Origin: Thiothrix nivea DSM 5205
GTDB lineage: Bacteria; Pseudomonadota; Gammaproteobacteria; Thiotrichales; Thiotrichaceae
Length of the DNA stretch: 64,000 bases
Assembly: GCF_000260135.1 (NCBI RefSeq)
Contig: NZ_JH651384.1
Span: forward strand, 2,173,693 to 2,237,692
Reading direction: 5' to 3'
Shown here: piece by piece, positions 36,860 to 44,940 of the stretch
Position numbering within the stretch: position 1 is the stretch's first letter
Layout of the letters: each line of letters opens with the position of its first letter
The notes under the pieces: model-generated
Seen by the model: the letters and a program-made list of their open reading frames with translations, nothing else
Told to the model about the DNA's origin: nothing
The model's database searches: none
Made by a program: the position numbers and the translations under genes

Positions 36860-39265
36860 ATGGAAGACAATCCCCTTTGGCAACAGGCCGGACTCACTGA
36901 CGAACTGATGGCCACCCTGCAACAGCAAGTGCAGGGTTTGCTGGACGGGGTGCTGTATTGGTTTCCCATCCGCCACCATTCGCCCACCTGCGCTTGGCAA
37001 GTGCGGCAAAGCCTGTTGCAACGCCGCCCACGCCAGGTGTTTATCGAAATCCCGGCACAGTTTCAGGATGTGCTACCCTTGGTCACGGCCAGCGACACCC
37101 ATCCGCCAGTGGCGCTGTATTCCAGCTTTACCGACACGCACAACGGCTTGGGGCTGGCAGGCATCACCACGCCGTCGGCAGACATCATGCCCAGCATGGG
37201 CAGCTGGTTTCCGCTGCTGGCCTATTCGCCGGAATACGTCGCCCTGCAAACCGCTGCGGAAATCGGCGCGGAAGTCATTTGCATCGACCTGCCTGCCTAC
37301 GCCCGACCCAGTTTCCGCGAGCCTGACACCGACAGCATCAGCCAGGACGAATACATCACCGCCAGCCGTTTTTTCCATGCACTGGCAGACGCTGGCGGAT
37401 ACCACAGTTGGGACGAGTGCTGGGATACCCTGTTTGAACACATGGGTATGCAACAGACAGCCTCAACAGAGGAATTCCGCCACCAGCTGGCCAGCTTCTG
37501 CGCGGCAGCACGCTCTACCACAAAGCTGGATGAAGACACCTGGGAACGCGAGCAATTCATGTGGCGGCAAATTCAGGCTCACATCCACAAGCCGGAAGAA
37601 GCCATGGTGGTGTGCGGCGGCTTGCATGTGTTTATGGAGAAAGGGAATGCCCTGCCGCCTGATCTGCCCCCATCAGACGGAACGGAATACCACACTCTGG
37701 TTCCCTATACCTACGAACGCCTTTCCACTGCCAGTGGCTATCAGGCGGGCAACCGTGCGCCGTATTTTTACCAGTTGCAATGGCAGGCGCGGCAGCAAGG
37801 CATGTCGCCGCATGAAACGGTTTACCGGATACTTCAACACCTGATCAGTTACGCCCGCCAGCGTGGGGCCGTACTGTCTTCGGCGGATACGGTCGCCAGC
37901 GCCCAGCACGCCCTGATGCTGTGCCGCCTGCGCAACCGCGCGCAACCGGTGCTGGATGACCTGCTGGACGCCCTGATCACCTGCTGTTGCAAGGGCGACC
38001 CTCAACATACCTGCATTTCGCTGCAACAAGCGCTGCAACAGGCGCTGACCGGCCAACAACGCGGCCAGGTCAGCGCCCAAGCAGGCCAGCTAACGCTGGT
38101 GAGAGATGTGTACCAGTGGCTGCAACACTACGGCTTGCAGGCCAATAACGGCTATGCCCGCACGTTGAAACTGGACAAACGCCAGCCGGAACAGCGCCAG
38201 GCAGCAGCGTTCCTGCACCGGCTGGCATTCCTGCGGGTTCCCTTTGCCGAATGCAGGGCTAAGGACGTGGATCACGGGCTGGTATTCCAGGAAAACTGGA
38301 GCTGCCTGCAAAACGTGGGCATGGAAGAGCGCCTGATCGAACTCAGCCCGTTTGGCGACAGCGTGGAAGCCGTCGCCCTGCGCCAGCTGGAACTGGCACT
38401 GTTCACTGCCCACGACATGGCGAGCATCAGCCAGCTGCTGTTACAAGCCCTGAAAATGGAACTGGTGACCGTGGTCATGAACGCCCGGCAACTCGCACGG
38501 CAAGTCTTACTGGACGACCAGCGTTTCGTTTCACTGGCGCAAGCCGTCGCCAATCTGATACTGTGCCGCCAGTACCTGACGCTGGAAAACTACCACCCCG
38601 GCTCGCTCGACCCGCTGATCGCCGATTGCTTTATCCGCACTTCCCATAGCTTGCTGACCTTGCATCACGCCCCGGAACAAGAAGCCGAACAGATTGTGCA
38701 ATGCCTGTTGCACCTGTTGCAGATTCAGCGCGGCGACGAGCTACCGGAGCTGGATCGGGCGCTGTTCAGCGATTACCTGAATCAGGCCGAAGCAAGCAAC
38801 CCACCACCGTTCCTGCGTGGTTGCCTGTGGGGCATCCTGCTGGAAATCCGCCAACGCACACCCGCCCAACTCGCAGGCGAAATCAGCCAGTGGCAATACG
38901 CCCCGGTGGATCAGGTGGAGGCAGGCTGTGAGTTCATACGCGGCGTCATGCATACCGCACAGGTTTCCATCCTGCTAGGAGCTACCGATCTGGTCATGGC
39001 GCTTGACCAGCTGCTGCAACAGGCCGACGCGGAATTGTTTGATGCCATGGCGGTACACCTACGCGCCGGGTTTGAACAACTGGGGCAATCGCAGCGGCTG
39101 CGGTTTGCCGATGCTGTCGCCCGCCACTACGGCCTGCGTGAAGCCGAAGACCTCCAACTGGAAACTTCCGTGCAAGGCGCACAAATCTTTGCCCAACTGG
39201 ACCAACAGGTGGCCGCCATCATGCAGGGCTGGGCCTGCTTCCGCCACGAGGAAACCACCCCATGA
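36860..39265 (+). CDS. DUF5682 family protein
   Basis: A large soluble protein of 801 residues. The family start is visible: VLYWFPIRHHSPTCAWQVRQ and RPRQVFIEIPAQFQDVLPLV, the His-His-Ser-Pro and Glu residues that recall the ChaN/EreA/TraB metal-dependent fold. It continues with GSWFPLLAYSPEYVALQTAA and EVICIDLPAYARPSF, then AMVVCGGLHVFME with a further His. From residue 320 on it is almost all helical repeats. In genomes I know, DUF5682 occurs next to MoxR and VWA genes, as here. It overlaps the VWA gene start by 4 bases. A hydrolase or erythromycin-esterase-like activity is inference. Confidence 0.78.
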   Translation: MEDNPLWQQAGLTDELMATLQQQVQGLLDGVLYWFPIRHHSPTCAWQVRQSLLQRRPRQVFIEIPAQFQDVLPLVTASDTHPPVALYSSFTDTHNGLGLAGITTPSADIMPSMGSWFPLLAYSPEYVALQTAAEIGAEVICIDLPAYARPSFREPDTDSISQDEYITASRFFHALADAGGYHSWDECWDTLFEHMGMQQTASTEEFRHQLASFCAAARSTTKLDEDTWEREQFMWRQIQAHIHKPEEAMVVCGGLHVFMEKGNALPPDLPPSDGTEYHTLVPYTYERLSTASGYQAGNRAPYFYQLQWQARQQGMSPHETVYRILQHLISYARQRGAVLSSADTVASAQHALMLCRLRNRAQPVLDDLLDALITCCCKGDPQHTCISLQQALQQALTGQQRGQVSAQAGQLTLVRDVYQWLQHYGLQANNGYARTLKLDKRQPEQRQAAAFLHRLAFLRVPFAECRAKDVDHGLVFQENWSCLQNVGMEERLIELSPFGDSVEAVALRQLELALFTAHDMASISQLLLQALKMELVTVVMNARQLARQVLLDDQRFVSLAQAVANLILCRQYLTLENYHPGSLDPLIADCFIRTSHSLLTLHHAPEQEAEQIVQCLLHLLQIQRGDELPELDRALFSDYLNQAEASNPPPFLRGCLWGILLEIRQRTPAQLAGEISQWQYAPVDQVEAGCEFIRGVMHTAQVSILLGATDLVMALDQLLQQADAELFDAMAVHLRAGFEQLGQSQRLRFADAVARHYGLREAEDLQLETSVQGAQIFAQLDQQVAAIMQGWACFRHEETTP

Positions 39266-40389
39266 CAGCATGGCATGAACTATCCGCCCGCCAACGCCAA
39301 ACCCTCAGCCGCTGGCGGCTGATCCTGGGGCCGGACGCCGAACAGGAACACATCCGCACTGATGACAGGCATTCCACCCAACAGGCTGCGGTACTCGATT
39401 ACCTGTTCGCTGACCAGCCGAGGAAACGCGGTGCAGGCAATGGCAAATCCACCTTCACCATTCCCCAATGGATCACCGCCGTTGACGAGCTGTTTCCACG
39501 TCAGGTGAAAGAAGTGCTGGAACGTGAACTGATTGCCCGCCGAGGCATTGAACAACTGCTCAAGGAGCCTGACCTGCTGGAAAAGGTCGAGCCGAATGTG
39601 GAATTGGTCAAAACCATCCTCACCTTCAAGAACCTGCTGAATGAAGACACCCGCATCCTGGCGCGCAAGGTAATTGAAAAAGTCGTCAATGAGCTGAAAG
39701 ACAAAATCAAGCAGGAAATCATCCACGGCATTACCGGTGCCATCAACCGCAACCGCCACGCGCCTGCCAAAGTCTTCCGCAACCTTGACCTGAAAACCAC
39801 CTTGCGCCGCAACCTGCACAACTGGGATGCGCAGCAGCGGAAACTGATCGTGGATCAGACCTACTTCTACGCCAGCGAACGCAAGCAACGCCCGTGGCAC
39901 ATCATTATCGCGGTCGACCAGTCCGGCTCCATGCTGGAATCTGCGGTGTTTTCCACCATCATGGCCTCCATTTTTCATGAGCTGCCAGCAGTGCGCACGT
40001 CGCTGTTCCTGTTTGATACGCAAATTGCCGACCTGTCCGGCCAGGTTGGGCAGCCGGTGGATGTACTGTTAAAAGTGCAACTGGGCGGCGGCACCAATAT
40101 TGCCCTGGCCATGCAGTACGCCCTGCAACTGATCCGCGAACCACGCCGGACGATTGTGGTGCTGATTACCGACTTCTACGAAGGCGGCAGCCAACAGACC
40201 TTGCTGGAAACCACCCGCGCCATCACCCTGGGGGGCTCGCGCTGTATCGGGCTGGCGGCGTTGGGGTATGGCGGCAGGGCTGCTTACGACCGCACGCTGG
40301 CAAGCAAAATGGCCAAACAGGGGATGGACATCCTCACCACCACCCCTGAACAGCTAAGCGCCTGTATTGCGCAGATTATGCGCAGCTAG
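39262..40389 (+). CDS. VWA (CoxE-like) domain protein
   Basis: A 375-residue protein. Residues 1-195 are helical and basic (QVKEVLERELIARRGIEQLL, KVIEKVVNELKDKIKQEI). Residues 210-375 are a von Willebrand A domain with MIDAS metal site: IIAVDQSGSMLES at 216-228, LGGGTNIALAMQ near 274-285 and VVLITDFYEGGSQQ near 294-308. MoxR ATPases typically act with such VWA proteins. The gene overlaps the DUF5682 gene by ATGA. Its stop codon originally overlapped, tail to tail, the stop of the SWIM/BRCT gene; an IS has since landed between them, 10 bases after this stop. Confidence 0.85.
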   Translation: MTAWHELSARQRQTLSRWRLILGPDAEQEHIRTDDRHSTQQAAVLDYLFADQPRKRGAGNGKSTFTIPQWITAVDELFPRQVKEVLERELIARRGIEQLLKEPDLLEKVEPNVELVKTILTFKNLLNEDTRILARKVIEKVVNELKDKIKQEIIHGITGAINRNRHAPAKVFRNLDLKTTLRRNLHNWDAQQRKLIVDQTYFYASERKQRPWHIIIAVDQSGSMLESAVFSTIMASIFHELPAVRTSLFLFDTQIADLSGQVGQPVDVLLKVQLGGGTNIALAMQYALQLIREPRRTIVVLITDFYEGGSQQTLLETTRAITLGGSRCIGLAALGYGGRAAYDRTLASKMAKQGMDILTTTPEQLSACIAQIMRS

Positions 40390-40399
40390 AACGCGTAAT

Positions 40400-41520
40400 T
40401 AGGACTTACGCATTGACGAAGCAGCCCTGTCTGTGTCAGGAATAAGTTTTTCACGCGACATAAAAGCCAATGATAAGAAGGCCCAAACGCCCACCGACAG
40501 CCAATTGCACCCTGCCAATGTACATGGGGTTTCTGATGAGTGAACCGAAATCAAGCACCTGCACCCGCCTGTCGGAAGTGATGGGCATCTCGCATGACAG
40601 TGTAAACCGCTTCCTGTTGCGGGAAGCCTATGAGCCAAAAGACCTGTTCAACGAAGCATCGCGGCTGCTGAACCTGGTGGGCGGGACATTGAATGTGGAT
40701 GACAGTACGCTGGACAAACCCTACAGCCAGCATATGGAGCTGGTTGGACACTTCTGGTCAGGCAAGCACCACCGGGTGGTCAAGGGGCTGAACCTGATCA
40801 CGTTGTATTACAGTGACCCGCAAGGGCGCAGCCTGCCGGTCAACTACCGGGTGTATGACAAGGCAGAGGGCAAGACCAAGAATGATTATTTCCTCGACAT
40901 GCTGGAGGACGTGTTGGCATGGGGGCTGCAACCCGCCTTCATGACCGGGGATAGCTGGTATTCCTGTGTGGGCAACCTCAAAACGGTAAGAAACCACCGC
41001 ATGGGGTTCCTGTTCGCTGTGGAAAGCAACCGCCGGGTATCCACCGAAAAGGGGTCATGGGTGCAGGTACAGAAACTGGACATCCCTGCTGACGGGCTGA
41101 GGGTCTGGTTACGCGAATTTGGCGAGGTAAAGCTGTTTCGGACGCAGTTAAAGACCAACTGCGCCATTACGTGGTTTCCTCCCGAATGCTGACGCCTATG
41201 ACACCTTCCAGCAAGCGGATTTCCAGACCCTGCATGACCAGCATTGGCAGATTGAGCAATACCACCGCATGATCAAGCAGGTCTGCCATATCGAGAAATT
41301 CCAGGTACGCGGCAACGTCCCGATACGTAACCATATCTTTGCCGCCTTGTGCAGCTATGTCCACCTGCAACAGATGCAGTTTGTTGACATCATCAGCAAC
41401 GCCTACCAATGGCAACGCGACTTGTACACGGATGCTGTGGCTGCTTTTGTCAGCCGCTTCATGCAAGGCAAGCAGCACCTCAACCCACAATTTCAGGCCG
41501 CCGTCAATGCGTAAGTCCTA
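40400..41520. mobile_element. IS element, 1121 bp, with perfect 18-bp ends and 5-bp target duplication
   Basis: The ends TAGGACTTACGCATTGAC (40400-40417) and its exact complement (41503-41520) are perfect inverted repeats. The flanking GTAAT occurs at 40395-40399 and 41521-41525, a clean 5-bp target duplication. Intact ends and duplication point to recent insertion, although the transposase frame is broken. The transposase has a DDE core, so the element belongs to an IS4/IS701-like group; I cannot assign the exact family. Confidence 0.92.
40470..41514 (+). pseudogene. DDE transposase with two frameshifts
   Basis: The N-terminal two-thirds are in one frame: SEVMGISHDSVNRFLLREAY (helix-turn-helix), GGTLNVDDSTLDKPYS with the first catalytic Asp, and FMTGDSWYSCVGNL with the second. 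After LFRTQL, near 41146-41150, the frame shifts to give KDQLRHYVV. A second shift near 41170 restores FLPNADAYDTFQQ and HWQIEQYHRMIKQ, with the catalytic Glu, running to the stop at 41512-41514. Each shift corresponds to one missing base. The element is thus probably not able to move on its own. Programmed frameshifting is unlikely because two shifts would be required. Confidence 0.85.
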
Positions 41521-42570
41521 GTAATAATCTTCCGGGATGGTTTCCATCGGCCGCCAGTCGATTTCCCCGGCCTCCATGCCCTTGTAACGCAGCCAGGTTT
41601 TCGCCAGTTTGTCCTTGGTGGTGTCATCCTTGCCTGCCCGATGCTGGGTGCTGGCCACTACCCAGCGGAATACCCGGTTGGCGTCCAAACCGCCGCTATT
41701 GACCAGCCCAAGCAGTAATGCCAGCGTATGTTTGCAAATACCCCTGCCATACATATTGTCCATACCCATACACTTGTTCAGCCCGTCATCACAGCAAGAG
41801 TAGCTGCCCTCATGGTCCAGCAGGCAGGAATAAGCTGTGCTGTAACCGCTTTGGCTACTGATGATGCCGGTTATCTGTAAATCATCATGGTCTGAATACA
41901 GGTTGAAGGAGTCGTCCTGTAGCATTTGCAGGGCCTTGCGCAAACGGCTGGGGTCGATGGTGCGTTGCAGCTTGATGACCAGCGACTGGAAATTGAGCTT
42001 GTCCGGCGCGACCTGATTGCCGATCAAGTCCAGAAAGGCGTCTTCCGTCAGGATGCTGACCTTATGTTTTTCCGCCAGTTTCTGCGCATCGGCCTTACCC
42101 TTGGCACGTTTTTCGCCCAGCACCAAATAATCGGTCGCTTCCGTCACCTTGAGGTCATGTTCACAGCCAATATCCGCCAACACCGAATAGCCCTGCTGAG
42201 AAGTCAGGGAAGGCGGCAGAAAATCAAAACCACCGGCAAAGGCAAAACGGGCGCGTTCCAGCCGGGGGCGGGTCAGATACAGCAAATCCACCTGATCCAG
42301 CACCTTAACCCCAAACTTTTGCGCTCGGCGCAAGGCATCGGCCTTGCCTTTCTGGCGCTTGGGGCCAATGATGATGAAATCCAGCTCCTTGCAAAAGGCA
42401 TCTGCCTGGATGGCGTCATGCGCCTGCAACAGGCTGGCGGGATCACGCTTGGGGTAATAACTGGGCCAGATGGAAAAGTCGCCGAACTGGGCAAACTGTT
42501 TTCCGGCTACGTCTTTCAGAAAGGGGTTATCGGCAAAACGTGCTGATGAGAACAGGTTATTGTTAATCAT
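41518..42570 (-). CDS. SWIM zinc-finger protein with two BRCT-like domains
   Basis: A 350-residue protein. Residues about 55-100 (LDFIIIGPKRQKGKADALRR...GVKVLDQVDLLYL) and 112-182 (GYSVLADIGCE...TDYLVLGEKRAKGKADAQKL...VSILTEDAFLDLI) look like two BRCT domains. Residues 195-290 end in a SWIM-like motif: SYSCCDDGLNKC...GICKHTLALLLGL, with Cys and CxH metal ligands. The stop codon TAG is supplied by the end of the IS; before insertion the frame ran two codons further (Ala-Phe) to a stop overlapping the VWA stop. SWIM proteins accompany MoxR-VWA genes elsewhere, so this belongs to the same locus. It may bind DNA or ADP-ribose-type signals; function unknown. Confidence 0.72.
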   Translation of the reverse strand: MINNNLFSSARFADNPFLKDVAGKQFAQFGDFSIWPSYYPKRDPASLLQAHDAIQADAFCKELDFIIIGPKRQKGKADALRRAQKFGVKVLDQVDLLYLTRPRLERARFAFAGGFDFLPPSLTSQQGYSVLADIGCEHDLKVTEATDYLVLGEKRAKGKADAQKLAEKHKVSILTEDAFLDLIGNQVAPDKLNFQSLVIKLQRTIDPSRLRKALQMLQDDSFNLYSDHDDLQITGIISSQSGYSTAYSCLLDHEGSYSCCDDGLNKCMGMDNMYGRGICKHTLALLLGLVNSGGLDANRVFRWVVASTQHRAGKDDTTKDKLAKTWLRYKGMEAGEIDWRPMETIPEDYY

Positions 42571-42714
42571 AGCGTCTTCTTTTTATGGATTGGATCGATG
42601 GGGTGAACCCCGATGCTAACACAGGCAATCCCCAAACTTTATCCGTTCCCGACGACTTAGCTGGAACAAGAAAAAACCTTGACCCTGATGGATTCCCCGC
42701 AGCATACTGCCGCC

Positions 42715-42798
42715 ATGATCAAGCCAGTTTTCACAACAGCCAGCCCCATCCTGCGACGCCGTCGCAACGCCTGTGCCTGTGTGGAGGTTGCCGACTGA
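42715..42798 (+). CDS. Candidate argD leader peptide with four consecutive Arg codons
   Basis: A 27-residue open frame ending in TGA 96 bases before argD. It contains LRRRR: codons CGA CGC CGT CGC at 42754-42765. No clear ribosome site precedes the ATG; a -35-like TTGACC at about 42679 with a CATACT at 42703-42708 would start the RNA close to this ATG, so translation could be leaderless. An in-frame ATG at 42688 is possible. Together with the hairpins that follow it looks like a regulatory leader. Existence as a translated peptide is inference. Confidence 0.45.
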   Translation: MIKPVFTTASPILRRRRNACACVEVAD

Positions 42799-42870
42799 TC
42801 GTTTGATTTTCATCCGCCCGTAGAGGGCAACCTTACACAAGCCACAGGCTCACCTCCTGTGGCTTTTTTT
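42785..42870 (+). promoter_or_regulatory. Candidate transcription attenuator of argD
   Basis: Two hairpins follow the Arg codons. The first pairs AGGTTGCC (42785-42792, still inside the leader frame) with GGCAACCT (42826-42833). The second, at 42840-42864, is an intrinsic terminator. GCCTGTG at 42769-42781 (two overlapping copies) is complementary to CACAGGC in the left arm of the terminator, and GGAGG (42783-42787) to CCTCC in its loop and right arm. A ribosome stalled on the Arg codons would leave these free to disrupt the terminator. Confidence 0.45.
42840..42870 (+). terminator. Intrinsic terminator in argD leader
   Basis: Nine-base-pair stem AGCCACAGG (42840-42848) with CCTGTGGCT (42856-42864), 7-base loop, then seven T residues. 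It ends only 24 bases before the argD start, in the sense direction, with no gene upstream on this strand except the leader frame. Position and orientation suit attenuation rather than ending of another gene. Confidence 0.88.
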
Positions 42871-42894
42871 ATGCCTGCAATCCAGGAAACACCC

Positions 42895-44073
42895 ATGCAG
42901 ACCGAAACTAAAAACCCGTTCCACAACGTCATGCAGGTCGCCCCACGGCCTGGCAGCATCTTCGAACACGGCAGCGGCAGTTGGCTGACCGACAACCATG
43001 GTAAGCGCTACCTCGACTTCGTGCAGGGCTGGGCGGTCAACACGCTGGGGCATTGCCCGGCTGCCATCACGCAAACCCTGACCCGGCAAGCCACTCGTCT
43101 GATCAATGCCAGCCCGGCTTTCTACAATCGCCCGATGCTGGAATGCGCTGAAAAACTGGTGCAGCACTCGGTCTTCGATCAGGTGTTTTTCGCCAACAGT
43201 GGCGCGGAAGCCAACGAAGGCGCGATCAAGCTGGCGCGTAAATGGGGTCAGGTACACAGGGATGACGCATGGAAAATCATCACTTTCCACAACAGTTTCC
43301 ACGGGCGCACGCTAACCACCATGGCAGCCAGCGGCAAGCCTGCATTTGCGCCCATGTTCGAACCGAAAACACCCGGTTTTACCAAGGTTCCATTTAATGA
43401 TGCGGAAGCAGTACGGGCAACCATTGACGCCGAAACTGTCGCCATCATGCTGGAACCGATCCAGGGCGAAGCAGGTGTCATCCCTGCCACCCTGGAATTC
43501 ATGCAGGCGTTACGGCAACTGGCCGATGAACACAAACTGCTACTGATCTGTGATGAAGTCCAGACCGGCATGGGCAGGACAGGTGAACTGTTTGCCTATC
43601 AGGGCTACGGCATTGAGCCGGACATCATGACGCTGGGCAAGGGGCTGGGTGGTGGCGTACCAGTTTCCGCGCTACTGGCGAAAAGCCATGCCTGCGTATT
43701 CCAGCCGGGTGAACAGGGCGGCACCTACAACGGCAACCCGCTGATGACGGCAGTCGCCAGCACGATACTGGATGCCCTGCTGGAGCCGGATTTCCTGCCG
43801 CAGGTGCAGGAACGCAGCAGGCAATTACGCGCGGCGCTGGAAGACCTTTCCCGACAATTCGGGCTGGGCGAGGTGCGGGGCAAGGGGCTGTTGCTAGCAT
43901 TGAATACCGGTACGCGGGATACCGCCGCCATTGCCAAAGCCTGTTTTGAACGCGGCTTGCTGATCAATGCACCGCAAGCGCATACCCTACGTTTCATGCC
44001 TGCACTGAATGTCAGTGAAACAGAAATTGGGCAGATGGTGACAATACTAGCCACAGTACTATCGGCATGTTAA
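42895..44073 (+). CDS. argD: Acetylornithine aminotransferase (class III, ArgD family)
   Basis: PLP enzyme of arginine biosynthesis (N-acetylornithine and N-acetylglutamate semialdehyde), 392 residues. GSWLTDNHGKRYLDFVQGWA and VNTLGHCP open the fold. FFANSGAEANEGAIKLARKW binds the cofactor phosphate, NSFHGRTLTTMAASG follows, and LLICDEVQTGMGRTGELFAY carries the Asp that contacts the pyridine nitrogen. DIMTLGKGLGGGVPVSA carries the Schiff-base Lys. The start at 42895 follows AGGAAA; the open frame continues upstream into the terminator but has no ribosome site there. A leader peptide rich in Arg codons and a terminator precede it. Succinylornithine or other omega-transaminase activity cannot be excluded. 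Confidence 0.85.
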   Translation: MQTETKNPFHNVMQVAPRPGSIFEHGSGSWLTDNHGKRYLDFVQGWAVNTLGHCPAAITQTLTRQATRLINASPAFYNRPMLECAEKLVQHSVFDQVFFANSGAEANEGAIKLARKWGQVHRDDAWKIITFHNSFHGRTLTTMAASGKPAFAPMFEPKTPGFTKVPFNDAEAVRATIDAETVAIMLEPIQGEAGVIPATLEFMQALRQLADEHKLLLICDEVQTGMGRTGELFAYQGYGIEPDIMTLGKGLGGGVPVSALLAKSHACVFQPGEQGGTYNGNPLMTAVASTILDALLEPDFLPQVQERSRQLRAALEDLSRQFGLGEVRGKGLLLALNTGTRDTAAIAKACFERGLLINAPQAHTLRFMPALNVSETEIGQMVTILATVLSAC

Positions 44074-44115
44074 CCGCACACTGGTAGCACCCAAATTCCC
44101 CATACACTTATCTGA

Positions 44116-44138
44116 ATTTTGCTGCATTGCAGCAAAAT
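44116..44138. promoter_or_regulatory. Palindrome ATTTTGCTGC-ATT-GCAGCAAAAT, PhaR-like site
   Basis: Perfect 10-bp arms around ATT. The CTGC-N3-GCAG core is the kind of site bound by PhaR-type repressors of polyhydroxyalkanoate granule genes. A related half-symmetric TTGCTGCATCGCACAAA is at 44188-44204, 38 bases before the next gene. It has no T run, so it is unlikely to be the argD terminator. The assignment is from memory of similar sites. Confidence 0.4.
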
Positions 44139-44241
44139 GTTATGGTTACTTTGAACTTCCTGTCCTGAAATACAGACAAAGACACTATTGCTGCATCGCA
44201 CAAATTAGGCAGTTTGTTTATTAATCAAGGGTATATGCACC

Positions 44242-44493
44242 ATGAAAAACTATCTTGTCATCGGCGAAAAATGGGTGCGCGCCATCGTGTTCTCTGACGA
44301 AATAGGCGCAGAGCTTTATATCGCCAAAAATTGTGCCGGTATCGAATACCAGCGCTATTCCGAAGCGGAATTCAATGAAACCTATGCGGATGCGGACATG
44401 CGCGAGATGGAATACGGGGTCAACGATTACATGGCCCGTCGCCTGATCGTTATATGCTACGACAGGCCAGGCAACCGCTTGTCCGATTGCTGA
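44242..44493 (+). CDS. Small protein of unknown function
   Basis: Encodes 83 residues with AAGGG about nine bases upstream of the ATG. The sequence is acidic in the middle (EFNETYADADMREMEYG), starts with a beta-strand pattern (YLVIGEKWVRAIVFSDE) and ends with RRLIVICYDRPGNR. No membrane segment or signal peptide. I recognise no family. Two TGC-type palindromic sites lie in the 168-base region upstream, which suggests its own regulated promoter, perhaps linked to storage metabolism. Confidence 0.5.
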   Translation: MKNYLVIGEKWVRAIVFSDEIGAELYIAKNCAGIEYQRYSEAEFNETYADADMREMEYGVNDYMARRLIVICYDRPGNRLSDC

Positions 44494-44526
44494 CGGGTTT
44501 TCTATCGCCCAGGCGGGGTGATTATC

Positions 44527-44940
44527 TCACCTTTGCCCATGCAATTGCTGGTTCAATTTCGCCACCGCTTGTTCCCAGTTCTTCCCATCAAAATAAATGA
44601 CTTCCGGCAATGCTGCTGCAAGCTCAACATCATCCAGACAGCGCACGTTGATGCTGATCATGTCGGGTGCGGCACGCGGGTTGCTGAACGGGTGAATGCC
44701 ACAATACTTACAAAACCAGTGTTTCGCTTCCTTGCTATCAAACTGGTAAAGCTGCAAGGCATCCTCCCCCTGCAAGAGCTGAAACTGCTCTGGTGGAACC
44801 CGGTGGTGCAACACGCCCTTTTTGCTACAAATGGAGCAATTGCATTGCACCACCTTATCCAACACCGTGTTGACGGTGAATCTGACCTGCCCACAGTGAC
44901 AGCTTCCGTGCAGGGTGGTTTGAGGTTTTTTTTCAGTCAC
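44527..44940 (-). CDS. GFA/CENP-V family zinc protein
   Basis: A 137-residue protein of the glutathione-dependent formaldehyde-activating enzyme fold. Zinc ligands are visible as GSCHCGQVRF near 14-23, VVQCNCSICSKKGVL near 40-54 and FCKYCGIHPFSNP near 87-99. It may bind a glutathione adduct. The start is a GTG at 44940 overlapping the end of the rhodanese gene by 8 bases, with GGGGA upstream; the longer frame is read from inside the rhodanese gene. The two genes form an operon. Confidence 0.82.
   Translation of the reverse strand: MTEKKPQTTLHGSCHCGQVRFTVNTVLDKVVQCNCSICSKKGVLHHRVPPEQFQLLQGEDALQLYQFDSKEAKHWFCKYCGIHPFSNPRAAPDMISINVRCLDDVELAAALPEVIYFDGKNWEQAVAKLNQQLHGQR

Noticed and set aside
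34291-40389. Reading the MoxR-VWA operon as CO dehydrogenase maturation (coxDE)
   Set aside because: The ATPase and VWA resemble CoxD and CoxE types, but there are no coxMSL genes here, and the DUF5682 and SWIM/BRCT neighbours point to a different system.
40470-41514. Programmed frameshift in the IS transposase
   Set aside because: Two separate single-base losses are needed to restore the catalytic core, and no slippery heptamer was seen at both points, so decay is simpler.
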